Origin: DASVUC01 sp038237225
GTDB lineage: Bacteria > Planctomycetota > Phycisphaerae > Tepidisphaerales > Tepidisphaeraceae
Reading direction: 5' to 3'
DNA: 64,000 nucleotides
Assembly: GCA_038237225.1 (NCBI GenBank)
Contig: JBBRYX010000003.1
Location: forward strand, 186,001 to 250,000
Below, piece by piece: positions 1 to 9,574 of the stretch. Each line of letters opens with the position of its first letter. Position 1 is the stretch's first letter. The position numbers and the translations under genes were made by a program. A model generated the notes under the pieces. It made no database searches and was not told where the DNA came from. It worked only from the letters and a program-made list of their open reading frames with translations.

Positions 1-1586
1 TCACTTCTGAAAGTCACCTCCGTTCCACCAACGGAGGTCTCATCGCCGCAAACCTCAACTTCGCGCCCACCACCGGGTTCACCGGTCATCGCGAACTCGT
101 TTCCGCCACCGCGCCGCTCACCATCAGCGGTAACATCAGCGGTACGCCCAAGCTCCACCAGTACAGCACCGGCACCAACCCCACGATTATCCTCAGCGGA
201 CTCAGTACTTACACCGGCGCAACGGCAGTTCGCGGTGGAACCCTCGTCGTCGCCGCCAATGCTCCAAACGGTGCACCCGGGGCCTTGGGTAACTCCACCA
301 CCCCGGTCGAAGTCGGTGATTCAACCGTCACCCCACTGACCGCGGTGCGCGTCGCAAGCACCGCCAACGTAGTCGGCACGTGGAACCCGGGCACCGGGCA
401 ACTCACCGGCGCGGTGCCAACCACCCTGGACGGCGTCACCCTCGCCATCAACGACCGCATCCTGCTCAAAAACCAGACCGACGGCACCGCCAACGGTGTG
501 TTCGTCCGCACCAGCGCCACCGTCTGGGATCGCGTCGCCGAACTCAATGAATCCATCGAGCTTCAGTACGGAACACAGGTCGCAATTACCGCCGGCACCA
601 TCAACATCGGACGCAAGTACTACCTCTTCGACGGAAACGTTATCAATACCGCTACCCAGACCTGGGGTCAGGAAATCGTCAATGCTTCGCTCCTCACTGG
701 AGGCCCGATCAACATCGGTCGCAACGTCAATGTCCTGAACACCGTCAACAGCGGAACATCCACCCTCGGCGGAAACACCGCGCACGTCTCAACGTTCTCC
801 GGCACCGTGACGCTCAACAGAGGCACAACCCTCACCGCTGCTGCCGGTGGTACGGTCATTTTTAGCGGAACCATGAATGCGAGCACCGTCAACCTGACCA
901 AGGCCGGCGCCGGAATCGTCGCCGCCAAAAACTTCACTTCCAATTCGCTCAACGTCAGCACCGGCACCGCAACCGTGATCGCCAACGGCGGCAATTCCGC
1001 CATCACCTACCTCAACACCCTCACCATCGGCGCCGCCGCCGCCCTGGACCTCAACGACAACGATCTCGTCGTCAACAGCGGCAGCTTCAGCACCCTTCAA
1101 GGTCTCGTCCTCGGCGGATATCGAGCCGCGCCTGATTCCGCTGCCACCGGAATCGTCTCCGGCACCAGCCAGACCGTCCACGCCGGTACCACGATCCTGG
1201 CGCTATTCGACAACGCGCTGATCGGTTTCGCCGACTTCCCCGAAAACAGCGGTAACACGATTGCCCCCAACGCCATCGCCGGGAAGTACACCTACATCGG
1301 CGACACCAACTACGACGGCCAAGTCAGCGCCCAGGATTACACGGCCATCGACGCCAACATCGGGACCAGCCAGCCGCTGGGCATCGCCTGGTTCTTTGGC
1401 GACACCAATTTCGACGGCAACATCGACGCCACCGACTACACCGGCATCGACGCTTCTCTCGGCCTGGGTCAGGGAAACCCGCTAGCCGTCAACGGCTTAG
1501 CCGCCGTCCCAGAACCCGCTTCCCTCAGCGTCCTCGGACTCGGTGCCGTCGGACTGTTGTCGCGCCGCCGTCGCACAAGTCTGTAG
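1..1586 (+). CDS. Secreted beta-strand-repeat protein with dockerin-like and PEP-CTERM tail (5' partial)
   Basis: The reading frame is open from base 3, so the N-terminus lies outside the window. The visible part is Thr/Ser/Gly/Asn-rich. Around bases 178-255 it has an autotransporter-associated beta-strand (PATR-like) unit of the type LSGLSTYTGAT...GGTLVV, with weaker copies further on, which predicts an extended beta-helix. Bases about 1288-1480 encode two Ca-binding dockerin-like loops (GDTNYDGQVSAQDYTAIDAN and GDTNFDGNIDATDYTGIDAS). The last ~25 residues are a PEP-CTERM signal: VPEP, a hydrophobic stretch, then RRRR. By family knowledge such proteins are exported and the tail is processed at the membrane; the surface role here is inferred. 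The 150 residues before the PEP motif match the C-terminus of the gene at 31505-33490. A strong terminator follows at 1614-1653. Confidence 0.85.
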   Translation, partial: TSESHLRSTNGGLIAANLNFAPTTGFTGHRELVSATAPLTISGNISGTPKLHQYSTGTNPTIILSGLSTYTGATAVRGGTLVVAANAPNGAPGALGNSTTPVEVGDSTVTPLTAVRVASTANVVGTWNPGTGQLTGAVPTTLDGVTLAINDRILLKNQTDGTANGVFVRTSATVWDRVAELNESIELQYGTQVAITAGTINIGRKYYLFDGNVINTATQTWGQEIVNASLLTGGPINIGRNVNVLNTVNSGTSTLGGNTAHVSTFSGTVTLNRGTTLTAAAGGTVIFSGTMNASTVNLTKAGAGIVAAKNFTSNSLNVSTGTATVIANGGNSAITYLNTLTIGAAAALDLNDNDLVVNSGSFSTLQGLVLGGYRAAPDSAATGIVSGTSQTVHAGTTILALFDNALIGFADFPENSGNTIAPNAIAGKYTYIGDTNYDGQVSAQDYTAIDANIGTSQPLGIAWFFGDTNFDGNIDATDYTGIDASLGLGQGNPLAVNGLAAVPEPASLSVLGLGAVGLLSRRRRTSL

Positions 1587-1613
1587 TTTGTTCAAGCCTT
1601 GGCTCTCGTCTTG

Positions 1614-1653
1614 ACGCGGATGCACGCTCCCGCAGCGTGCATCCGCGTTTCTT
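1614..1653 (+). terminator. Rho-independent terminator after the dockerin/PEP-CTERM gene
   Basis: A perfect 15-bp stem (arms 1614-1628 and 1634-1648, 5-nt loop) begins 28 bases after the stop codon and is followed by TTTCTT. It separates the upstream gene from glgX. Confidence 0.8.
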
Positions 1654-1745
1654 CGCGCCGGATTCGCATTTCCCGAGTTGTCCAATCCCCCGATCCTCCC
1701 GTAAAACGCGCCCATGAATTGTCTTATCACCTCAGGGACGTTTTC

Positions 1746-3986
<2,241 letters not shown>

Positions 3987-4019
3987 GGCCGTCATGGTGA
4001 CCAGCGCCTTTGGTTGGCG

Positions 4020-4085
4020 GCCCCGCTTACGGGGCGCGGATTTCCAATGCGAATCAGGCGCGAGAATTAAACAGAATCCGTATAA
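4020..4085. repeat. Palindrome-plus-tail dispersed repeat, copy 1
   Basis: A small hairpin (GCCCCG/CGGGGC, 4020-4035) is followed after ~21 nt by a conserved tail GGCGCGAGAATTAAACAGAA... ending near 4085. The tail contains the stop codon and last codons of ftsY on the minus strand. Related copies lie at 6206-6269 and 6312-6368. The hairpin lies between convergent glgX and ftsY and may also help terminate transcription. Confidence 0.6.
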
Positions 4086-5035
4086 GAAGCCCCCACCCCA
4101 GCCACTTCTCCAAACAACGCATCCACAAACCGCTCCGGATCAAACGTCTCAATATCCTCCGGCGTTTCCCCCAGCCCAATAAACTTCACCGGAATCTGAA
4201 GCTTATCCCGAATCGACAGCACCACCCCGCCCTTCGCCGTCCCATCCAATTTCGCCAGCACGATTCCGGTCACGTTCACCGCCGCCGAAAAATTCTTCGC
4301 CTGGGCGATCGCGTTCTGCCCCGTCGTCGCATCCAGCACCAGCATCACCTCGTGCGGCGCGCCCTCGATCCGCTTGCTCACCACATCCCGAATCTTCGTC
4401 AGCTCCCGCATCAGATGTTCCTGCGTGTGCAGTCGCCCCGCCGTGTCCACGATCAGCACATCGATCCCCCGCGTCTTCGCCGCCTCGCACGCATCGTATG
4501 CCACCGCCGCCGGATCCGCTCCGCTCTTATGCTTCACGATCTCCACCCCAAGCCGCTCGGCCCAGATGGTCAACTGCTCCACCGCCGCCGCGCGAAACGT
4601 ATCGCTCGCGCACAGCATCACCTTCTTACCCATCTGATTCTTAAGCAGCCACGCCAATTTCGAAATGCTCGTCGTCTTCCCCGCTCCGTTCACGCCCGCC
4701 ACCATGATCACCGTCGGCCCGCTTGCCGCAAACTTCAGCTCCCGAGTCTCCGCTCCGCCCCAGCCGCGCACCAGCTCCTCGCGAAAGATCTGCCCCGCCT
4801 CGTCCTGGTTACGAATCTTCCCCAGCCGCCACCGGTCCCGAATCTCCCCGATAATCCGAGTCACGTTCGCCACCCCCAGATCCGCCCGGATCAGCTTCGC
4901 TTCCGTCTCCGTCAAAAACGCATCATCAATCTGCCGCCCCGGAATAAACAGCGTCCGCACGTCGGTGTTCAACACCTCCGTCGTCTTCTTCAGCGCCCCC
5001 TTGAGCTTGTCCAGCGTCTTCGAAAAAAATCCCAT
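4067..5035 (-). CDS. ftsY: Signal recognition particle receptor FtsY
   Basis: 322-residue SRP-GTPase that docks ribosome-SRP complexes at the inner membrane. The NG domain is complete: helical N domain (residues 1-95), G1 GVNGAGKTT (114-122), G2 DTFRAAAVEQL (145-155), G3 DTAGRLHT (197-204), G4 AKLD (262-265, where TKLD is more usual) and a closing GLGETPEDIETFDPERFV block. The acidic A domain of E. coli FtsY is absent, leaving only a short amphipathic start (MGFFSKTLDKLKGALKK) that could serve as the membrane helix; this short form is common. It starts 9 bases after nusB stops, so the two are probably cotranscribed. The last codons lie in a dispersed repeat. Confidence 0.96.
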   Translation of the reverse strand: MGFFSKTLDKLKGALKKTTEVLNTDVRTLFIPGRQIDDAFLTETEAKLIRADLGVANVTRIIGEIRDRWRLGKIRNQDEAGQIFREELVRGWGGAETRELKFAASGPTVIMVAGVNGAGKTTSISKLAWLLKNQMGKKVMLCASDTFRAAAVEQLTIWAERLGVEIVKHKSGADPAAVAYDACEAAKTRGIDVLIVDTAGRLHTQEHLMRELTKIRDVVSKRIEGAPHEVMLVLDATTGQNAIAQAKNFSAAVNVTGIVLAKLDGTAKGGVVLSIRDKLQIPVKFIGLGETPEDIETFDPERFVDALFGEVAGVGASYTDSV

Positions 5036-5044
5036 AATGCCCTG

Positions 5045-5521
5045 CTACACCCCACCCACGCCTTCTTCCTTCCCTTCGTGCCTCCGTGCCTCCGTGCCTT
5101 CGTGCCTCTCTCCCTTCACCTGCCCAATCTCCTTCAACACCGCATCCAAAACCCCATTCACAAACGACGGACTCTGCTCCGTCGAAAAACTTTTCGCCAA
5201 TTCAATCGCCTCATCCAGCACCACCCGAGGCGGCGTCTCCCCCGCCGTCAGTTCCCAAACCGCCAGCCTCAAAATCGCCCGATCCACACCCGGCTGCCTC
5301 CGCACCGGCCACTGGGGCGCCAACCGCTCCACCCACGGGTCCGCCGTCTCCCGATGGTCCCACGCCCCCTCCGCCATCCGCAGCCCCAGCCCCCGCGTCT
5401 CATCATCCGCCTGCGCATCCTCCGCCACCCCGCTCGGCACCTCCGAATCCTTCCCCCCATGCGCATCCCAAAGGAACAACACCTGCATCGCAATCTCTCT
5501 CGCCTTGTGCTTCTGCAACAT
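5045..5521 (-). CDS. nusB: Transcription antitermination factor NusB
   Basis: About 158 residues. NusB binds boxA RNA with NusE (S10) in rRNA antitermination. The typical opening KAREIAMQVLFLWD and the closing ELAKSFSTEQSPSFVNGVLDAVLKEIG are clear. An ATG at 5521 gives the family-like start MLQKHKARE; a GTG at 5533 would add four residues. The last ~22 residues (GERHEGTEARRHEGKEEG...) are not part of the NusB fold and are encoded by a CGTGCCTC-type tandem repeat (5074-5106), so the tail looks like a repeat invasion. It lies between ribH and ftsY on the same strand. Confidence 0.93.
   Translation of the reverse strand: MLQKHKAREIAMQVLFLWDAHGGKDSEVPSGVAEDAQADDETRGLGLRMAEGAWDHRETADPWVERLAPQWPVRRQPGVDRAILRLAVWELTAGETPPRVVLDEAIELAKSFSTEQSPSFVNGVLDAVLKEIGQVKGERHEGTEARRHEGKEEGVGGV
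5074..5106. repeat. CGTGCCTC-type tandem repeat in the 3' end of nusB
   Basis: Four imperfect units of an octamer (CTTCGTGC/CTCCGTGC) are read in frame as the Arg/His/Glu-rich NusB tail. The same unit forms both arms of the insertion at 49180-49335. Confidence 0.6.
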
Positions 5522-5605
5522 CAACCATGACACTACCCCCGCGCCTCCAAACCATCAACCACGCCTTCTCTCGCCCGCCGAGACAGAGCAACCGCCTGTG
5601 CCTTT

Positions 5606-5681
5606 TTGTAGGGGCGACACTTGTGTCGCCCTTGTTTCTGCGCCAACAACATTCGGGCGACACAAGTGTCGCCCCTACAAG
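5606..5681. repeat. Inverted pair of a palindromic repeat (GGGCGACAC family)
   Basis: Two copies of the palindrome GGGCGACACAAGTGTCGCCC, each flanked on its outer side by a TGTAG/CTACA extension, face each other across a 23-nt spacer in the ribH-nusB gap. Further copies are at 11553-11576, 40630-40653 (degenerate) and 54731-54754 (degenerate). Confidence 0.75.
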
Positions 5682-5709
5682 AAACCGGTCCATCTTTATG
5701 CTCTGTCCA

Positions 5710-6201
5710 TCACGATCCCCGGCACTTCCCCACCACCCCAATCATCTCCACCGCCGCCTCCGCCGCATTCTTCCCCGCATGACTGTGTTTCCCTCCGGCG
5801 CGATCTCTGGCCTGCTCCTCCGTCTCCGTCGTCAACACCCCAAAAATCACCGGCACCCCCGTCTCCAACGCAACATCCATGATCCCCCGCGCCGCCTGCC
5901 CCGCCACGAAGTCAAAGTGCGGCGTATGCCCCCTCACCACGCATCCCAAACAAATCACCGCCCCCACTCTCCCGCTCATCGCCAAAATCTTCGCCCCCAC
6001 CGGCAACTCAAACGCCCCCGGCACCCGATGAATCTCAATCTGCTCATCCGCCGCCCCCAACTCCTTCAGCCGCCCCAGACACCCCGCCAAAAGCTCTTCC
6101 ACAATCTCCCCATTAAACCGCGCCGCCACGATCCCCACCCGCTCCCCCGCCTTCAACCCTCCCCCCGAAAACTCCGGCGATTTGGTACTCACAACCACCA
6201 C
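5710..6201 (-). CDS. ribH: 6,7-dimethyl-8-ribityllumazine synthase RibH
   Basis: 163 residues, the usual length. It condenses 5-amino-6-ribitylamino-uracil with 3,4-dihydroxy-2-butanone-4-phosphate to lumazine, the penultimate riboflavin step. Diagnostic motifs are ARFNGEI, VPGAFELP, CVVRGHTPHFDFVA (with the family's catalytic His) and GKNAAEAAVEM. It starts with GTG at 6201, preceded by AGGGGGG at suitable spacing; several Val codons follow, so the exact start is open by up to three codons. ribH-nusB adjacency is common in bacteria. No other rib genes are in the window. Confidence 0.95.
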   Translation of the reverse strand: MVVVSTKSPEFSGGGLKAGERVGIVAARFNGEIVEELLAGCLGRLKELGAADEQIEIHRVPGAFELPVGAKILAMSGRVGAVICLGCVVRGHTPHFDFVAGQAARGIMDVALETGVPVIFGVLTTETEEQARDRAGGKHSHAGKNAAEAAVEMIGVVGKCRGS

Positions 6202-6205
6202 GTTA

Positions 6206-6269
6206 AGCGGCCCCCCTAAAAAATAAAACCAAATGATCCAAGCGCGAGAATTAAATGGAATCCGTATAA
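6206..6269. repeat. Palindrome-plus-tail dispersed repeat, copy 2 (tail only well conserved)
   Basis: The tail AGCGCGAGAATTAAATGGAA...TATAA (6241-6269) matches copy 1 almost base for base. The hairpin part is reduced to a TAAGCGGCCCCC remnant. It lies just upstream of ribH. Confidence 0.6.
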
Positions 6270-6311
6270 CACCCCCGCCTGGTTTACGAATCTTGCTTTG
6301 CCGAAGCCCGC

Positions 6312-6368
6312 GCCCCGCAAGCGGGGCCGCTAACCCTAGGCGCGGGAATTTAGTGGGATCTGTATTAA
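6312..6368. repeat. Palindrome-plus-tail dispersed repeat, copy 3
   Basis: The hairpin GCCCCGC/GCGGGGC (6312-6327) is followed by the tail GGCGCGGGAATTTAGTGGGA...TTAA (6339-6368). The tail again supplies the stop codon of the minus-strand gene that ends here. Confidence 0.6.
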
Positions 6369-7669
6369 TTCTCCGCCCGGCGGAAGTCGGGTCGTTGGGA
6401 GAGGGAGATGATTCGGCTCCACCAGCGCATGAATTGCACGGCGGCGTAGGCGACGGGGAGGAGCATCAGCAGGACGGCGGCGGAAATGGGGTCGACGAAT
6501 CCGGCGGCGAAGGCGACGTCGTAGATGATGAGCCAGAGCAGGCCGTAGAGCATGATCATCTGACCGGCGATGCGGGTTTCGTGGCGCTTTCGCATGCGCG
6601 AGGCGATTGCGATGAAGACAAATCCGGCGAGGAGCGGGGCGAGGAGGGCGGGGCGGATGTGGAGGGCGCGGCTGATCGAGTGGTGGCGCGAACTGCTGGT
6701 CCAGAGGGTGTCGCCGATTTCGAGGAAGATGAGGACGGCGTCGATGAGTGCAAGTCCGCCGAGGACGGCCCACATGTGGGCGCGGGTGAGGGGCGGGCGT
6801 TTAAGTTCCCAGCGGTAGGCGATGAAGGAGAGGATGGCGGTGTGGTTGAAGAGGACGAGGGGGTGCCAGAGGAGGGGCACTTCGGGTGCGGGAATGATGG
6901 CGTGGAAGAAGCGGATGAGTCCGAGCGTGATCAGGCCGAGGGCGACGAGGTATTTTCCGGCGGTGTCGTAGAAGGTGATGAGGAGGGCGGTGCCGATCAG
7001 CATGGTGAGGGGTTCCCAGCCGCGATGGGTGAGGTGGGCGTAAAAGAGGGCGGCGGCGATGGACAAGAGCAGGAGCATTGCACAGATGAAATGGGCGGCG
7101 GTGACGGAGATGCGGCCGCTGGGGAGGGGACGGTTGGAGGCAAGGGTTGCATCGCGGCGTCGGTCGATGATGTCGTTGAGGCTCATTCCATAGCCGTAGA
7201 GTCCCGTGGAGATGAGGGCGAGGGCGAGGGCTTCTTTCCAGTTGAGTTTTAATATTGCGATGTCGTGCGGGCCGATGCGCTGGCGGGTGTAGAGGAGGAG
7301 GGTGCAGAGTGAGTTGGAGATGGCGGTGAAGACGAGGGCCATGCGGGTGAGCTGGAGGAGGGGGAAGAGTCGTTTGGAGAGCAGGCCGGTCACGGGGGAG
7401 AGGGTATGAAGAATTGGGGGAAAAGAGAATGTAGGGACGAAGAGGGTGGTTGAGGGAAGATGAAGATTTTGAGTTTGGGAGCGGAGTATTTGTAGGGCCC
7501 AGGTTGCGGAGAGCGCTGGGGGGAAATGCATTTCGCGTGGGCATATCCGTTTATATCCGTTTGTATCCGAATTCAATTTTGGGAAGGGGAGATGGAGGGG
7601 TTTTGGAGTTTCTGTCGGTGCGGTCACGGGCTGGAAGCCCGTGCTACGGGGAGGGTTGTTGGAGTTCAT
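6365..7669 (-). CDS. UbiA-family prenyltransferase, integral membrane
   Basis: 434 residues with about nine hydrophobic helices. UbiA enzymes attach an isoprenyl chain to an aromatic or lipid acceptor within the membrane. The first Asp-rich motif is clear (NDIIDRRRD, with NRPLPSGRIS following). A canonical second Asp motif is not obvious, so the substrate is unknown. The ATG at 7669 is chosen because AAAGGAA lies 6 bases upstream; longer upstream reading is Pro/Arg/Lys-rich and non-protein-like. The first ~100 residues before the helices are also low in hydrophobicity and include STGFQPVT, encoded by a CACGGGC palindrome (7624-7647), suggesting the N-terminus is repeat-derived and that the functional core starts near LLSKRLFPLLQLTRM. 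Confidence 0.8.
   Translation of the reverse strand: MNSNNPPRSTGFQPVTAPTETPKPLHLPFPKLNSDTNGYKRICPREMHFPPALSATWALQILRSQTQNLHLPSTTLFVPTFSFPPILHTLSPVTGLLSKRLFPLLQLTRMALVFTAISNSLCTLLLYTRQRIGPHDIAILKLNWKEALALALISTGLYGYGMSLNDIIDRRRDATLASNRPLPSGRISVTAAHFICAMLLLLSIAAALFYAHLTHRGWEPLTMLIGTALLITFYDTAGKYLVALGLITLGLIRFFHAIIPAPEVPLLWHPLVLFNHTAILSFIAYRWELKRPPLTRAHMWAVLGGLALIDAVLIFLEIGDTLWTSSSRHHSISRALHIRPALLAPLLAGFVFIAIASRMRKRHETRIAGQMIMLYGLLWLIIYDVAFAAGFVDPISAAVLLMLLPVAYAAVQFMRWWSRIISLSQRPDFRRAEN
7624..7647. repeat. CACGGGC...GCCCGTG palindrome encoding STGFQPV
   Basis: The palindrome CACGGGCTGGAAGCCCGTG plus CTAC resembles the GCCCGTGCTAC arms of the elements at 46636-46694 and 52999-53058. It is in frame at the start of the UbiA-type gene. 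Confidence 0.55.
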
Positions 7670-8172
7670 GATGTTCCTTTCTGAAAGCGCGGAATTTCCG
7701 CTTTCGGTGGTCCCTCTACATCTCCTCTTGCGCTGCGCGGAAAGGCGCGCTGGCGCGCAGCGCGTTTTGGGGAAGCGGGGTTTTGGGTGCGGGTTGGGGG
7801 AAAAGAAATTTGGTTTTGGGGATTTTGTGTTTTGGGGCGCTGCGCGATTTGCGCGCCGTTTGCGCAGCGCTTGAGTTATGGCTGGTAGAATATGGTTTAG
7901 GCTTGTTGTGGATGAAGGGGGAGGGGGCTTTACGGATCCGGGGGAGCGAGGAGCGGTGGACTTCCGCCAGGCGGCTAGCACTGCTGGGTTGAGGGGGCTT
8001 GAGTTCGTCGCGCCCCCCATTCGTGGGGAAGTCCACTCCGCCTATTTTACGAATCTTGCCTTGCCTGCTTGCGGCCACATTCTCACGCCGCTATATTACC
8101 GCTTTGACTTTGTCTCTCCCCTCCACGACCCGCCGCACCGCCCTCCAGCGGCGGGTCGTCTTTGAAAACCCT
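7670..8172. other. 503-base gap upstream of the UbiA-type gene
   Basis: No credible gene is seen. A near-perfect palindrome (7683-7705, GAAAGCG...CGCTTTC) lies directly upstream of the ribosome-binding site of the UbiA-type gene. Two related GC-rich inverted repeats built from CGCTGCGCG/CGCGCAGCG lie at 7731-7764 and 7836-7870. The stretch between is G- and T-rich on the plus strand. A 12-bp hairpin lies at 8125-8159. Confidence 0.5.
8125..8159 (-). terminator. Hairpin downstream of waaA, probable terminator
   Basis: Perfect 12-bp stem (arms 8125-8136 and 8148-8159, 11-nt loop) 13 bases after the waaA stop codon. There is no proper T-run on the minus strand, so termination is inferred from position and stem stability. 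Confidence 0.5.
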
Positions 8173-9522
8173 TTATTTATTGCCGTCCTTAAAACTTAAC
8201 GCTCCCAGAACAATCTCCACGTTCCTCTCCGTCGCTCCCTGATTCTTCCTCACCACCTCCTGGCCCCTCTTCCCCATCCCCGCCCCGTCGATGCTTCCCG
8301 CAAGCACCCCTTCCACCGCGGCCTCCAACGCCTTCTCATCCTTCACCTCGATCATCCCCTCTCCCTCTCGAAATCTACTCATCACCTCCGCAAAATTCCG
8401 CGTCCAAGGCCCCACCACCACCGCCTTCCCCAAACCCGCCGGCTCAATCATGTCGCTGCCATGCTGCCGCGGCCCGAGATCGACGAGCGTCCTCCCCACG
8501 AACACCACATCCGCCAGCGAATACCACTTCCGAAGTTCCCCCATTGAATCCCCAAGCACGACCCGATTCCCCTGCATCACCTCGCCACGGCTCCGCCGCA
8601 CGCACGGGAACCCTCGCGCCAAAATCAGCTGCGCCACCTCCTCAAACCGCTCCGGATGTCGCGGCACAATCACCAGCCGCAAATTTGCAAACCTCCGCAC
8701 CATCCGCCGATACACCGACAACACAATCTCCTCCTCTCCCGGCCCCGTCGAGCCGCACACCCAAACCTTCTCCGCCTCATCCGATTTCAGGCCCACCGCC
8801 CGCGCCAACTCCGGATCCCCCTCAACGTGTTCCGCAATCTCCGCCGTATCAAACTTCATCGTCCCGGTCACCATCACCCGATCCTCTGCGACTCCAAGCT
8901 CGCGAAACCGCTGCGCATACACCTCATCCTGCGCACAAACCTTCGCCACTCGCCGAAACATCTTCTTCACGATGAATCCCCCCCGCCGGTAGTTCGCAAA
9001 ACTGCTGGTTGTCAACCGCGCATTCACCACCATCACCGGGATCGATCGCTCCTCGCACCGCTTCAAAAAATTCGGCCACACCTCCAGCTCCATCAACACC
9101 ACAACCCCCGGCCGCAGATGATCCAGCACCCGCTCCACCGCCGACGAAAAATCCAGCGGAAACCGAATCACCGTCGTCTTCTCGGCCTTCCCATATAGTT
9201 TGGTCGCCTGCTCAAACCCGGTTTTTGTCGTCGTCGACACAATCACATTCAGATCCGCCCGCTTCTCCCTCAGCTTCCCCACCAGCGCCCGCGTCGCATT
9301 GATTTCCCCGAGGCTCACCGCATGAATCATCACCGCGTCCCCGGCGTCCGCACGCTCCGCAACATCCCCCATCCGCTCGCGCAGCGCCGTCAACACTTTC
9401 CGCCGTGATTTTCCGCGCACCAACCAAAATGGCGCGCTCGCCACCAATCCCACCCCATACGCAATGTCATAAAAATTCACCATCCGCCCCCGCGTTTTAC
9501 CCGCTTTCACCCTCGCCCGCAT
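8173..9522 (-). CDS. waaA: 3-deoxy-D-manno-octulosonic acid transferase (Kdo transferase)
   Basis: 449-residue GT30 enzyme that adds Kdo from CMP-Kdo to lipid IVA at the inner face of the cytoplasmic membrane. Family signatures in order: a basic N-terminus and one membrane segment (NFYDIAYGVGLVASAPFWL), HAVSLGEINATRALV with the catalytic Glu, VWVCGSTGPGEEE, VIVPRHPERF, and a C-terminal SDMIEPAGLGKAVVVGPWT block. An ATG at 9483 (MVNFYD) is a possible alternative start that removes 13 basic residues. It lies 52 bases downstream of the anti-sigma gene on the same strand. With the acyltransferase at 53083-54045 it implies that the organism makes a lipid A-type LPS. Confidence 0.92.
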   Translation of the reverse strand: MRARVKAGKTRGRMVNFYDIAYGVGLVASAPFWLVRGKSRRKVLTALRERMGDVAERADAGDAVMIHAVSLGEINATRALVGKLREKRADLNVIVSTTTKTGFEQATKLYGKAEKTTVIRFPLDFSSAVERVLDHLRPGVVVLMELEVWPNFLKRCEERSIPVMVVNARLTTSSFANYRRGGFIVKKMFRRVAKVCAQDEVYAQRFRELGVAEDRVMVTGTMKFDTAEIAEHVEGDPELARAVGLKSDEAEKVWVCGSTGPGEEEIVLSVYRRMVRRFANLRLVIVPRHPERFEEVAQLILARGFPCVRRSRGEVMQGNRVVLGDSMGELRKWYSLADVVFVGRTLVDLGPRQHGSDMIEPAGLGKAVVVGPWTRNFAEVMSRFREGEGMIEVKDEKALEAAVEGVLAGSIDGAGMGKRGQEVVRKNQGATERNVEIVLGALSFKDGNK

Positions 9523-9574
9523 CAGTGACGGCGACGCCTGCGTCGCGGTCTGCTCTTACTCCCTGGCCCGCCGG

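Noticed and set aside
4010..5530. A 506-residue frame opposite ftsY and nusB
   Set aside because: Arg/His/Pro-rich shadow of two genes with clear motifs; typical of GC-rich antisense frames.
7670..8020. N-terminal extension of the UbiA-type protein upstream of 7669
   Set aside because: Extra residues are Pro/Arg/Lys-rich without motifs and pass through inverted repeats; a good ribosome-binding site stands at 7669.
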